The position numbers and the translations under genes were made by a program. This document shows, in pieces, positions 1 through 8,799 of a stretch of 25,833 nt of DNA. Source of the DNA: Pseudomonadota bacterium (GTDB lineage: Bacteria; Pseudomonadota; Gammaproteobacteria; Burkholderiales; Burkholderiaceae_E); NCBI GenBank assembly GCA_023388075.1, contig JAEWGX010000009.1, forward strand, positions 1-25,833. The letters run 5' to 3'. The notes under the pieces were generated by a model, which saw nothing but the letters and a program-made list of their open reading frames with translations, was not told the origin of the DNA and did not search any database. Position 1 is the stretch's first letter, and the number at the start of each line of letters is the position of its first letter.

Positions 1-929
1 TCCAGCACCTGCCCCGTCTGCAGCACCACCGGCTCGAAACGCCCCGCCCAGGACTGGATCTCCTGCGCAATCAGCTCGCGATCCGACGGCTTGAGGTGCG
101 TGATCAGGATCTCCGGCTCCACCCGCAGGCTGGCCAGCTCCTGGCTCAGCTGGATGGGATACAGGTGCTTGGCGGTGATCGCCAGATCCTGCTCCTTGTT
201 CGAGAACGCGTTCTCGATGATCAGGTACTTCAGGTCGCGGATGCCGTTGATCGTCCGCCAGAACTCGGCGTTGGGCCAGGTGTCGCCCGAGTAGACGATG
301 GACCCGCCGGGTGCCGACAGGTGAAAGCCCAGCGCCGGCACGGTGTGGTTGGCGGCAATCGGCCGGATCCGCCGCTCGCCCAGCGTCACGGTCGTTCCCA
401 CGGAGAGCGGCTCGAACACCATCCAGGGCCGGTCGTAGTGCGGGATCTCGGTGAAGTCCGGCCAGATCACCCAGTTGAAGATGTGCGCCTTGAGGGCATC
501 GATGGTCTCCTGCAGGGCGTGCACCACCAGCGGCTTCTTGCGCGAGCCGCCCACGGAATCCACCATCAGCGGCAGCGCGCAGATGTGGTCCAGGTGGGAA
601 TGCGTCAGGAACACATGGTCGATGCGCGCGAGCTCCGGAACGGTCAGGTCCTCCACGCCGGTGCCGGCGTCGATGAGGATGTCGTCGTCCAAAAGGAAGG
701 AGGAGGTGCGCAACTGGTCGCGCCGCCGGTAGAGCCGCTCGGACTCCGGTATGCGCCGGCCGTTGCCTTCGGCGGCCACGGACACGGGGCGCGCCGGCAG
801 CGCGGGGCTGGAGGCCGAGACGGACGCAAGCGCCTCGGCCATCGCCTCGCGCAGGTCCGCTTCCGCTCCCTGGGGCCCTGCGATCAGGCCGCCGATCCCG
901 CCACTGCAGCCGAGTACTTGCAAGCGCAT
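1..929 (-). CDS. Class-II 3',5'-cyclic-nucleotide phosphodiesterase (metallo-beta-lactamase fold), C-terminus cut by left edge
   Basis: Probably hydrolyses cAMP and/or cGMP to the 5'-nucleotide, in the cytoplasm; no signal peptide is seen. The 309 codons in the window run from an ATG at 929 to the edge with no stop. The zinc-site motif HSHLDH is at residues 110-115 after a hydrophobic strand. Other metallo-beta-lactamase-fold landmarks are His195 (ANHTVP), SGDT with Asp216, and ITHLKPSD with His278. The overall pattern fits the class-II cyclic-nucleotide phosphodiesterase family better than glyoxalase or RNase Z types. Because the family is usually of about this length, only a few residues should be missing. 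The start lies 7 bases after the adenylate cyclase stop, so the two genes are almost certainly co-transcribed and the substrate is probably cAMP. No clear ribosome binding site precedes the ATG, which suggests translational coupling. Confidence 0.88.
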   Translation of the reverse strand, partial: MRLQVLGCSGGIGGLIAGPQGAEADLREAMAEALASVSASSPALPARPVSVAAEGNGRRIPESERLYRRRDQLRTSSFLLDDDILIDAGTGVEDLTVPELARIDHVFLTHSHLDHICALPLMVDSVGGSRKKPLVVHALQETIDALKAHIFNWVIWPDFTEIPHYDRPWMVFEPLSVGTTVTLGERRIRPIAANHTVPALGFHLSAPGGSIVYSGDTWPNAEFWRTINGIRDLKYLIIENAFSNKEQDLAITAKHLYPIQLSQELASLRVEPEILITHLKPSDRELIAQEIQSWAGRFEPVVLQTGQVL

Positions 930-936
930 GGCCGGA

Positions 937-2874
937 TTAGATCACTGTCTCGGGAACGGGGGGAGCGACCTCGATGAACACCTTGGGGCAATAGACCCGC
1001 ACCCGCTCGGTCCGGCCAGGCACGTCCGTCTCGCCAAGCGGCTCGAGCGGCACCTGCGTCACGTACTTGGCGGTGGCTTCGCCGATCAGCACGGGCAGGT
1101 TGAAGCGCTTGGTGGCGGCCTCCAGTCTCGCCGCGAGGTTCACCGCGTCGCCGATCGCGGTGTAGGTACGGCGCAACTGCGAGCCCATGTCGCCCACCCG
1201 GGCGGTACCGGAGTTGATGCCGATGCCGATCGCGAGCAGCGGCCAGCCGCGTTGCTCGAACTCGACGTTCAAGCCGGCCACGGCCTTCTGCATGTCCAGC
1301 GCCGCGGCCACCGCGTTGTCGTGCTGGCGCGGGTCGTCGATCGGCGCGCCCCAGAAGGCCATGATCGCGTCGCCCATGTACTTGTCGACGGTGCCGCCAT
1401 GGCGGTGGACCACCTCGGTCATGCGGGTGAGAAACCGGTTGAGATACTCTCGCAGCGCCTGCGGCTCCATCGCCTCCGCGATGCGGGTGAAGCCGCGCAC
1501 GTCCGCGAACAGGATGGTCAGGTTCTTGTTCTGGCTCTCGATCGGGTAATCCTGCGGCCGGCGCGCCATGCGCCGGACCAGCTCGGGCGAAACATACTGC
1601 CCGAAGAGCTCGATCACCGCCCGCCGCGCCTTGCCTTCGACGAAGTGGCCGACGGCGAGGTTCAGCGTCGCCACGGACGATACCAGGAAGATCGTCGGCG
1701 CAAGCGGCAGCACCCAGCCCACGCGGGTGAAGACCAGCAGGTTCAGCAGGTAGAAGGCGCCCAGCAGCGCGCCGGTCAGCACCCCGATTCCGGCCGCCCC
1801 GAGGTTGGGCATCCACCAGGCCACCAGGAAGCCGATCGCGATGGTGAGCACCGCCATCCCGACATCGCCATGCCACGGCCTGAGAAGCTGCTTGCCCCGC
1901 AGCGCGCCGGCAAGCAGGGTGGCGTGGATCTCCACCCCCGGCTGGCTGCGCGCGATCGGCGTCGCCTGCCGGTCGCCGATGCCCTGCGCCGACGCGCCGA
2001 CCAGCACGATTCGGTCGCGGAACACCCCCGGGTCCACCCGGCCGCGCAGCACGTCCGTGGCCGAAACCCGCACGAACGGCTGCACTTCGCCTCCGCTCGC
2101 CCCGGCAAACGGCACCAGCGCGGTGAGGTCGTCGCCCACCGCGATGGCGACCTCGCCCACCTCGACCGCATGCGGTCGCAGGACGATGGGCTTGCCGTCG
2201 AGATAGACCCGAAGGACCGCGAGAGTGAGGGATTCGTAGAGCTGGTTGCCGTAGGCGGAGAGCAGCGGCACCGAGCGCACCACCCCGTCGTCGTCCACGC
2301 GGGCGTTGTAGAAGCCGCTCGCGCGCGCCGCGTCGGTCATCGCGGGGAGGTTGGCGCCGTAGCCGTCCCACGTGTAGGCGCGCAGGCCCTGGCGCGCGAG
2401 CTCGCTCGCCGGAAACTGCGGCGGGGGCAGCTTGCCGATGGTCCTGCCGCCTTCGTCGCTGGAGAAGTAGTAGCCCAGCACCACCGGCCGGCCGGCGATC
2501 GCGCGGGTGAAGGCGGCATCCTCGTCGCCCGACAGCGGCTCGGCGAAGACGACGTCGAAGCCGAGCACGCGGGCGCCGCCCTCGTCGGTGATGCGACGCG
2601 TGAGCTCGGCGAGCGTCGAGCGCGGCCAGGTCCAGCGGCCCTGCTCCCACAGGCTCTTCTCGTCGATGTCGACGATGACGATGCGCTCCTCCGCCACCGG
2701 CATGCGCCAGCGCGCGCGGGTGTCCTGCAGCAGGCGGTCCATCGCCTCGAGCGCGCTCAGGTGCAGGTAGCCGAGCAGGTGCAGGCAGGTGATGGCGGTC
2801 AGCGCCATGCCGGCGAGCGCGGACCACATGCGGTAGGACCGCATGGAGCGCTTGATGGCGTCGAGCTGCTTCAA
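937..2874 (-). CDS. CHASE2-domain membrane adenylate cyclase (class III)
   Basis: A 645-residue sensor cyclase making cAMP from ATP. Order of parts: an N-terminal membrane segment (about 17-37); an extracytoplasmic CHASE2 sensor domain (about 45-325, beginning with VIVDIDEKS); three closely spaced membrane segments (about 338-402); and a cytoplasmic class III cyclase domain (about 450-610). Catalytic residues are intact: metal-binding Asp458 (FADVRGFT) and Asp502 (YMGDAIMAF), transition-state Asn579 and Arg583 (VNLAARLE). The purine-selecting pair is Lys498 and Thr572, which by family rules indicates ATP rather than GTP. The assigned start is a TTG that overlaps the FHA gene's TGA (TTGA). An ATG at 2844 (residue 11) is an alternative that still keeps the first membrane segment. 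The phosphodiesterase follows 7 bases downstream. Confidence 0.93.
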   Translation of the reverse strand: MKQLDAIKRSMRSYRMWSALAGMALTAITCLHLLGYLHLSALEAMDRLLQDTRARWRMPVAEERIVIVDIDEKSLWEQGRWTWPRSTLAELTRRITDEGGARVLGFDVVFAEPLSGDEDAAFTRAIAGRPVVLGYYFSSDEGGRTIGKLPPPQFPASELARQGLRAYTWDGYGANLPAMTDAARASGFYNARVDDDGVVRSVPLLSAYGNQLYESLTLAVLRVYLDGKPIVLRPHAVEVGEVAIAVGDDLTALVPFAGASGGEVQPFVRVSATDVLRGRVDPGVFRDRIVLVGASAQGIGDRQATPIARSQPGVEIHATLLAGALRGKQLLRPWHGDVGMAVLTIAIGFLVAWWMPNLGAAGIGVLTGALLGAFYLLNLLVFTRVGWVLPLAPTIFLVSSVATLNLAVGHFVEGKARRAVIELFGQYVSPELVRRMARRPQDYPIESQNKNLTILFADVRGFTRIAEAMEPQALREYLNRFLTRMTEVVHRHGGTVDKYMGDAIMAFWGAPIDDPRQHDNAVAAALDMQKAVAGLNVEFEQRGWPLLAIGIGINSGTARVGDMGSQLRRTYTAIGDAVNLAARLEAATKRFNLPVLIGEATAKYVTQVPLEPLGETDVPGRTERVRVYCPKVFIEVAPPVPETVI

Positions 2875-3617
2875 TGGTCCAGGGTGAACTGGATGATGGT
2901 CCCGGCGAGCTCGATCAGGTCGTTGTCGCGCAGGACGTGAGCGCCGAGCCCGATGGATTCGCCGTTCACCAGCGGATAGGCGAGCCCCTCCACGTGCGTG
3001 AGGAAGTAGCCGTTCTGCCGCTTGGCGACCACGGCGACCTGCCCGCTGCCATTTCGTATGCTGACGATCGGCCGCTCCAGGATCATCTGGCGGCCGGCAT
3101 CATGGCCCCCCAGAAAGCGCAGCAGCGCGGTCCGCGCCGGTTCCTGCTGCGGCGCTCGCGGTGGCACCGGATGCGCGACGCGGGCCGGCCCGGCGGCCGA
3201 GGGCACCCAGGCGCTGGTGCGGGCGCCTGCCAGGTTGGTCGGGGGCTGCAGTGCCGGCAGGAAGGCCGGGCGGGCGCCGGCGGCCCTGCCCGCCCCTGTC
3301 TCGAGGCGCTCCACCTTGTAGACCAGTCGGTAGATGCCGATGTCGACACAGTCGCCGTCGACGAGCTGCTGCTGCATCACCGGCGCGCCGTTGATCAACG
3401 TGCCGTTGCGGCTCTTGAGGTCGTGGATGACCGAGTCGCCCTTCACGGTGTGCACGATCGCGTGCTCGCCGGAGACGGTGAGGTCGTCGAGCAGGAGGTC
3501 GTTGTAGGGCCTGCGCCCGATGGTCAGCCGCTTGCGGTCGATCAGGACTTCACGGAGGATCCGGTTGCCTGCCGAGAGCACGAGCTTGCCGACGGTTGCC
3601 TGCTCATCCTGCTGCAT
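2871..3617 (-). CDS. FHA-domain protein with a second, degenerate FHA-like domain
   Basis: A 248-residue cytoplasmic protein. The N-terminal forkhead-associated domain (about 10-100) has the full phosphothreonine-binding signature: Gly34-Arg35, Ser49-Gly-Glu-His52, and SRNGT at 69-73 followed by Asn76-Gly77. A Pro/Ala-rich linker (about 107-160) leads to a second region (about 163-248) with an FHA-like outline (LVNGESIGLGAHVLRDNDLIEL) but without the GR, SxxH or RNGT residues, so it probably does not bind phosphothreonine. It sits between a PP2C phosphatase and a cyclase, overlapping the cyclase start. I infer an adaptor that couples protein phosphorylation to cyclase activity. No Ser/Thr kinase gene is present in the window. 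The ATG at 3617 has a weak AGGA about 9 bases upstream. Confidence 0.9.
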   Translation of the reverse strand: MQQDEQATVGKLVLSAGNRILREVLIDRKRLTIGRRPYNDLLLDDLTVSGEHAIVHTVKGDSVIHDLKSRNGTLINGAPVMQQQLVDGDCVDIGIYRLVYKVERLETGAGRAAGARPAFLPALQPPTNLAGARTSAWVPSAAGPARVAHPVPPRAPQQEPARTALLRFLGGHDAGRQMILERPIVSIRNGSGQVAVVAKRQNGYFLTHVEGLAYPLVNGESIGLGAHVLRDNDLIELAGTIIQFTLDH

Positions 3618-3656
3618 CGATTCTGGTCCTGGTTGCGCAGCGCCGAGAAAAAGGGG

Positions 3657-4565
3657 TCAATGCATCGCCCCGGAGGCGCCCGCGTACGACGACCGCCCCG
3701 GCACGGCGGCGCGAACGACAAGGGCGGTGATGTTGTCGCAGCCGCCGGCGTTGACTGCGGCAGCAACCAGCGCTTCGGCCTGCGCCGCCGCCCCGGCCGA
3801 ATCGAACTCGACGAGCAGCCGTGCGATGGCCTCGTCCGGCAGCGGGTCGCTCACGCCGTCCGAGCAGAGCAGGAGGCGGTCCTCGGGCTCCCAGTCATAG
3901 GCCACCACGTCGCAGGCCACGGATTCCTCCACGCCCAGGGCGCGCGTGAGGATGCCGCGCCCGGGGAGGTTGCGGAGCTGGGATTCGGTGACCGCGCCGG
4001 AATCGGACAGCGCCTGGCCGATGGAGTGGTCGCGAGTCAGGCGATGAAGCCGGCCGGCGCGCAGCAGGTAGGCGCGCGAGTCGCCGACATGCGCCACGTG
4101 CAGGACACCGTCGTGCAGCAGGCAGGCGATGAGCGTCGTGCCCATGCCGAGGCAATCCGGGTTGGCGGCGGCCCAGTCCAGGATCGCGTGGTTGCTGGCC
4201 GCGAAGGCGCGGGCCAGCGCAACGCCCGGCTCCCCGGACATCGAGTAGTCCGGGACCAGCCTGCAGGCCGTGTCGACCGCGATCTCCGCGGCCACCTCGC
4301 CCGCCCGGTAGCCGCCCATGCCGTCGGCCACGACGAAGAGCCCCGCTTCGGGCAGCGCCCGCCAGGAGTCCTCGTTGTGGGGCCGTACCGGCCCGGCGTC
4401 CGAGCAGCCGCCGTGTACGAGGCCCGGCACCGCGGCCGCCGCGCCGGCCAGGCGAGGCGCAGGCACCCGTTGCGCGGGCGCGAGGCCGCATCGCGCCACC
4501 GCGAGGGGTTCGAAAGGAGACCCGTCCGGGCTGCCAGCCCGGCCGTCGGAACGGATCGATGCCAT
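3657..4565 (-). CDS. PP2C-family Ser/Thr protein phosphatase
   Basis: Mn/Mg-dependent phosphoprotein phosphatase, 302 residues, cytoplasmic, no membrane segment. All main PP2C motifs are present: RPHNED (Glu65-Asp66), VVADGMGG (Asp81-Gly82), GMGTT (about 140-144), HVGDSRAYLLR (Asp162), LTRDHS, LLCSDGVSD (Asp236) and the C-terminal CDNITALVV (Asp277-Asn278). The first 50 residues are Ala/Pro-rich and precede the catalytic domain, so the true start could be further downstream. The chosen ATG has no Shine-Dalgarno sequence but does have a TAGATT hexamer 7 bases before it, discussed as a possible leaderless start. It is the first gene of the cassette, with 39 bases to the FHA gene. Such phosphatases usually oppose a Ser/Thr kinase whose product the FHA domain reads; that kinase is not here. 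Confidence 0.93.
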   Translation of the reverse strand: MASIRSDGRAGSPDGSPFEPLAVARCGLAPAQRVPAPRLAGAAAAVPGLVHGGCSDAGPVRPHNEDSWRALPEAGLFVVADGMGGYRAGEVAAEIAVDTACRLVPDYSMSGEPGVALARAFAASNHAILDWAAANPDCLGMGTTLIACLLHDGVLHVAHVGDSRAYLLRAGRLHRLTRDHSIGQALSDSGAVTESQLRNLPGRGILTRALGVEESVACDVVAYDWEPEDRLLLCSDGVSDPLPDEAIARLLVEFDSAGAAAQAEALVAAAVNAGGCDNITALVVRAAVPGRSSYAGASGAMH

Positions 4566-4704
4566 GGCACCGAATCTAGCGGGGGCCCGTCAACCGGGGG
4601 AGGAACTACGTCATGAACGGCCAGCGGGCTCGGTCAGGCGGCGCGGCTCGCGGGCGGGTGGCGGGCCGTATGCCTGGCGCCTGCTGGCCGGCGCCTCGCG
4701 GCTG

Positions 4705-5586
4705 CTACAGCACCGACTTGACCAGCCGACCCATCTCCGACGGATCCTTGGTGGTCTTGATGCCGCAGGCCTCCATGATCTCGAGCTTGGCCTGCGCCGT
4801 GTCCGCCCCGCCGGAGATCAGTGCGCCGGCATGGCCCATCCGCTTCCCCGGCGGTGCGGTGACGCCGGCGATGAAGCCCACTACCGGCTTCTTCATGTTG
4901 TCCTTGATCCAGCGCGCGGCATTGACCTCGTCCGGGCCGCCGATCTCGCCGATCATGATGACGGCTTCCGTCTCCGGATCGTCGTTGAAGAGCTTGACCA
5001 CGTCGATGTGCTTGAGGCCGTTGATCGGGTCGCCGCCGATGCCGACCGCCGAGGACTGGCCAAGGCCGAGCTCGGTCACCTGGGCCACTGCCTCGTAGGT
5101 GAGCGTGCCGGAGCGGGAGACGATGCCGATCCGCCCCCGGCGATGGATGTGACCCGGCATGATGCCGATCTTGAGCTCGTCGGGGGTGATGGTGCCCGGG
5201 CAGTTCGGGCCGAGCAGGAGCGTCTTCTTCGCCTGCTTGCGCATGCGATCCCGCACCACCAGCATGTCACGCACCGGGATGCCTTCGGTGATGCAGATGA
5301 CCAGGTCCAGGTCCGCGTCCACCGCCTCCCAGATGGCCTCGGCAGCACCGGCGGGCGGCACGTAGATGACCGAGACGGTGGCGCCGGTCTGCTCCCGGGC
5401 TTCCTTGACCGTGGCGTAGATGGGGATGCCTTCGAAGTCCTCGCCGGCCCGCTTGGGATTGACGCCTGCGACGTAGCAGTTGCGGCCGTTGCCGTACTCC
5501 CGGCACATCCGCGTGTGGAACTGGCCGGTCTTCCCGGTGATCCCCTGCGTGATGACCTTCGTGTCCTTGTTGATCAGGATCGACAT
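4705..5586 (-). CDS. sucD: Succinyl-CoA ligase (ADP-forming), alpha subunit
   Basis: Alpha subunit of succinyl-CoA synthetase, the TCA-cycle enzyme that converts succinyl-CoA to succinate with substrate-level ATP formation. At 293 residues it has the usual full length. It carries the N-terminal CoA-binding Rossmann region with GITGKTG at about 15-21, GPNCPG around Cys129, and the phospho-accepting histidine in KRMGHAGA (His252). The ATG at 5586 has AAGGA 7 bases upstream. It follows sucC by 60 bases, so the two subunits form an operon. The 139 bases between its stop and the PP2C gene contain a GGCGCC inverted repeat around 4677-4695 but no T-tract. Confidence 0.98.
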   Translation of the reverse strand: MSILINKDTKVITQGITGKTGQFHTRMCREYGNGRNCYVAGVNPKRAGEDFEGIPIYATVKEAREQTGATVSVIYVPPAGAAEAIWEAVDADLDLVICITEGIPVRDMLVVRDRMRKQAKKTLLLGPNCPGTITPDELKIGIMPGHIHRRGRIGIVSRSGTLTYEAVAQVTELGLGQSSAVGIGGDPINGLKHIDVVKLFNDDPETEAVIMIGEIGGPDEVNAARWIKDNMKKPVVGFIAGVTAPPGKRMGHAGALISGGADTAQAKLEIMEACGIKTTKDPSEMGRLVKSVL

Positions 5587-5646
5587 TCGATTGTCCTTGG
5601 TTTCAGCGCGGGCCGGGCAAGCCGAGGCGTGCCGCGGCCGTTCTGC

Positions 5647-6819
5647 TCAGGCCGCCTTGCCGGCCGCCGCTGCGACCACCTTGCGCGCAGCCTCGCCCAT
5701 GGTGTCGGCGGCAATGATCGGAAGGCCCGACTCCGCCAGCATCTTCTTGCCCAGCTCCTCGTTGGTGCCCTTCATGCGGACCACCAGCGGCACCTCGAGG
5801 CCGACCGCCTTGCTGGCGGCGATGACGCCTTCGGCGATGGTGTCGCAGCGCATGATGCCGCCGAAGATGTTCACCAGGATCGCCTCCAGGCCTGGATTGC
5901 GCAGCATCAGCTTGAACGCCTCGGTCACTTTCTCCGCGGTGGCGCCCCCGCCCACGTCCAGGAAGTTGGCCGGCTCGCCGCCGAAGAGCTTGATCGTGTC
6001 CATGGTGGCCATGGCGAGGCCCGCGCCGTTGACGAGGCAGCCGATGTTGCCGTCGAGCTGTATGTAGGCGAGGTCGAACTTGGAGGCCTCGATCTCGGTC
6101 GGGTCCTCCTCGTCGAGATCGCGCATCTCCACGATCTCGGGATGCCGGAACAGCGCGTTCGAGTCGAAGTTCAGCTTCGCATCCAGCGCGATCAGCGCGC
6201 CGCCCTTGGTCAGGATGAGCGGATTGATCTCCGCAAGCGACGCGTCGGTCTCGAAGAACGCCTTGTACAGCCCCCTCAGCACCTGGGACGCCTGGGGCAG
6301 GCTCGCCTCCGGGATGCCGATCTTGCGGCCGAGATCCTCCGCCTCGGTGGCGGTCAGCCCGGTCTGCACGTCGCAGAAGACCTTGTGGATCTTCTCGGGG
6401 GTCTCGGCAGCGACCTCCTCGATGTCCATGCCGCCTTCGCTCGAGGCCATCACGCAGATCTTCTGCGACTGGCGGTCGATCACGACGCCGACATAGAGCT
6501 CCTTGTCGATATCCGCGCCTTCCTCGATGAGAAGCCGCCGGACGAGCTGCCCTTCCGGCCCGGTCTGGTGCGTGACCAGCTGCATGCCCAGGATCTGGGA
6601 AGCCAGCTGGCGGACTTCGTCCACCGAGCGGGCGAGCTTCACGCCGCCACCCTTGCCGCGGCCGCCGGCATGGATCTGGGCCTTGACCACCCAGACCGGC
6701 CCGCCGAGCTGCTCCGCCGCCTTGACTGCTTCGTCGACGGTGAACGCCGGTATCCCGCGTGGAACCGGGACGCCATAGCGCCTCAGGATCTCTTTTCCCT
6801 GGTACTCGTGGATCTTCAT
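5647..6819 (-). CDS. sucC: Succinyl-CoA ligase (ADP-forming), beta subunit
   Basis: Beta subunit of succinyl-CoA synthetase, 390 residues, a typical full length. The N-terminal MKIHEYQGKEILRRYGVPVP is characteristic of the family. The ATP-grasp nucleotide-binding region includes Lys46 and GGRGKGGG (52-59). The C-terminal ligase domain has the FLDVGGGA and VNIFGGIMRCD signatures that interact with the alpha subunit. It is first in a two-gene operon with sucD. The leader is weak in ribosome binding signal (GAGAG about 6 bases before the ATG). A possible promoter is noted at about 6922. Confidence 0.98.
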   Translation of the reverse strand: MKIHEYQGKEILRRYGVPVPRGIPAFTVDEAVKAAEQLGGPVWVVKAQIHAGGRGKGGGVKLARSVDEVRQLASQILGMQLVTHQTGPEGQLVRRLLIEEGADIDKELYVGVVIDRQSQKICVMASSEGGMDIEEVAAETPEKIHKVFCDVQTGLTATEAEDLGRKIGIPEASLPQASQVLRGLYKAFFETDASLAEINPLILTKGGALIALDAKLNFDSNALFRHPEIVEMRDLDEEDPTEIEASKFDLAYIQLDGNIGCLVNGAGLAMATMDTIKLFGGEPANFLDVGGGATAEKVTEAFKLMLRNPGLEAILVNIFGGIMRCDTIAEGVIAASKAVGLEVPLVVRMKGTNEELGKKMLAESGLPIIAADTMGEAARKVVAAAAGKAA

Positions 6820-6984
6820 TTCGTCTCTCGATTGGCAACGGACAACCCGAGAGCCACCCGTCTGCAGGCCCGCGGGTGAGTCGACGCGGACGACGCAACT
6901 CCGATGCGAAGGCAGGCGGCGATGTTAGCACAGGGGTCACTGCGATGCTGCGGTGCCGCAAACCCTGGCGGCCGCAGGAACGGG
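6820..6984 (-). promoter_or_regulatory. recX-sucC intergenic region with possible sucCD promoter
   Basis: This 165-base gap separates recX from sucC and should hold the sucCD promoter. On the minus strand the best -10-like element is TAACAT (6922-6927), preceded by TGC as an extended -10. No good -35 is seen. The implied leader is about 95 bases. A short dyad (TGCGG/CCGCA, 6949-6960) lies upstream but is not followed by a T-run, so it is weak as a recX terminator. Confidence 0.35.
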
Positions 6985-7602
6985 TCAGTCCGGTGGGTTG
7001 CCGCCGTGCTTCAACACCCAGGCGACCGTGGCCGGATCGAACCCCCGGCCGATCAGGAAGCGGTGCTGCCTCGCCCGCTCCTTCAGGTCCGACGGCGGCT
7101 GGCTGAAGCGGCGTTTCCAGATGGCAAGCGCCCGTTCCCGCTGGGTGGCGCGCAGCGGAGCCAGCGCATCTTCAGCCAACCGGCCACCGACACCGTGGGT
7201 AGCCAAGGTGCGGGACAGGCGGGCGACGCCATAGCGGCTGCCCTTGCTGTTCACCAGCACCTCCGCATAGCGGCGGTCCGAAAGCAGGTGGCTACGCTCC
7301 AGATCATCGAGCAGGGAATCGATCCGCTCGAGCAGCTCGTCCGTGATCGGCTCCAAGGCATCCGGGTCCGGGCCCCCGCTCTGCTGGAGCGACTTGCGGA
7401 CGTCCGACTCTTCCGCAAGCAGCAGCTTGCGCCGCAACTCCGCGCGGGTGTACTCGCGCCGCGCGAGCAGGCGCAGCGCCCGGGACCTGAGGCTTGCGCC
7501 GGTACGCCGGCGGTCACGCGGCCGGGCGAGAGACTGGAGATCGCCTGCCGCAGGCTGGTCTTTCGGATGCGGGCCCAGGCTGGCGACGTCCGAGGAGGTC
7601 AC
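6985..7602 (-). CDS. recX: Regulatory protein RecX (RecA modulator)
   Basis: RecX binds RecA filaments and limits recombinase activity. The protein is 205 residues and basic. The three-helix repeats begin at SLRSRALRLLARREYTRAELRRKL (about 37-60), and the C-terminal part ends with FLIGRGFDPATVAWVL, typical of the family. About 35 residues precede the usual RecX start, so a shorter protein is possible, but no in-frame ATG was found. The assigned start is GTG at 7602, with GAGGG about 9 bases upstream. It lies 42 bases after recA, separated by a hairpin that includes the recA stop codon, an arrangement that could reduce recX expression relative to recA. Confidence 0.93.
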   Translation of the reverse strand: MTSSDVASLGPHPKDQPAAGDLQSLARPRDRRRTGASLRSRALRLLARREYTRAELRRKLLLAEESDVRKSLQQSGGPDPDALEPITDELLERIDSLLDDLERSHLLSDRRYAEVLVNSKGSRYGVARLSRTLATHGVGGRLAEDALAPLRATQRERALAIWKRRFSQPPSDLKERARQHRFLIGRGFDPATVAWVLKHGGNPPD

Positions 7603-7631
7603 TTGCCAGGGCCCTCGGCGATACGGCGATC

Positions 7632-7644
7632 AGGCCGCCTCTTG

Positions 7645-7655
<11 letters not shown>
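7632..7655 (-). terminator. recA-recX stem-loop spanning the recA stop codon
   Basis: A perfect 9-bp inverted repeat (AGGCCGCCT / AGGCGGCCT) has a 6-base loop and straddles the recA TGA at 7645-7647. No T-tract follows on the minus strand, so it is not a classic intrinsic terminator. In E. coli an attenuating terminator lies between recA and recX, and this may be a functional analogue or an mRNA-stabilising stem. The stem is seen directly; its function is inferred. Confidence 0.5.
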
Positions 7656-8703
<1,048 letters not shown>

Positions 8704-8741
8704 GTGCATTCCCCTGCTGTCGATTGTCCAGGCTGGCCGCG

Positions 8742-8770
8742 ATTATTCCACGGAACCGCTGTATAAACAA
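8742..8770 (-). promoter_or_regulatory. recA promoter
   Basis: On the minus strand a -35 TTGTTT (8765-8770) and a -10 AATAAT (8742-8747) are separated by exactly 17 bases. The implied start point is near 8735 and gives a leader of about 30 bases ending in the AGGGG ribosome binding site of recA. The -35 lies inside the LexA box, as expected for LexA repression by occlusion. Confidence 0.65.
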
Positions 8771-8774
8771 CCAG
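8759..8774 (-). promoter_or_regulatory. LexA (SOS) box upstream of recA
   Basis: CTGGTTGTTTATACAG on the minus strand matches the proteobacterial LexA pattern CTG-N10-CAG with an AT-rich centre. It overlaps the recA -35 element and lies 56 bases before the recA start. This indicates SOS control: LexA represses until RecA filaments trigger its cleavage. Confidence 0.85.
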
Positions 8775-8799
8775 TCTTTTGTCTTAGGCAAGACGGTTG

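Noticed and set aside
884..2940. Very long frames on both strands over the cyclase gene (647 and 729 codons)
   Set aside because: They are shadow frames of a high-GC gene. Their translations are Arg/Ala/Gly-rich with no domain signatures, whereas the chosen frame has complete CHASE2 and cyclase motifs.
4677..4695. GGCGCC inverted repeat after sucD as a terminator
   Set aside because: The stem is only 6 bp, each arm is itself palindromic, and no T-tract follows. It is not strong enough to call.
4613..5098. Plus-strand frame with a good ribosome binding site (GGGGGAGGAAC before ATG 4613)
   Set aside because: It lies antisense to the well-supported sucD and its translation is low-complexity and Ser/Ala/Arg-rich. 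The purine run is probably chance.
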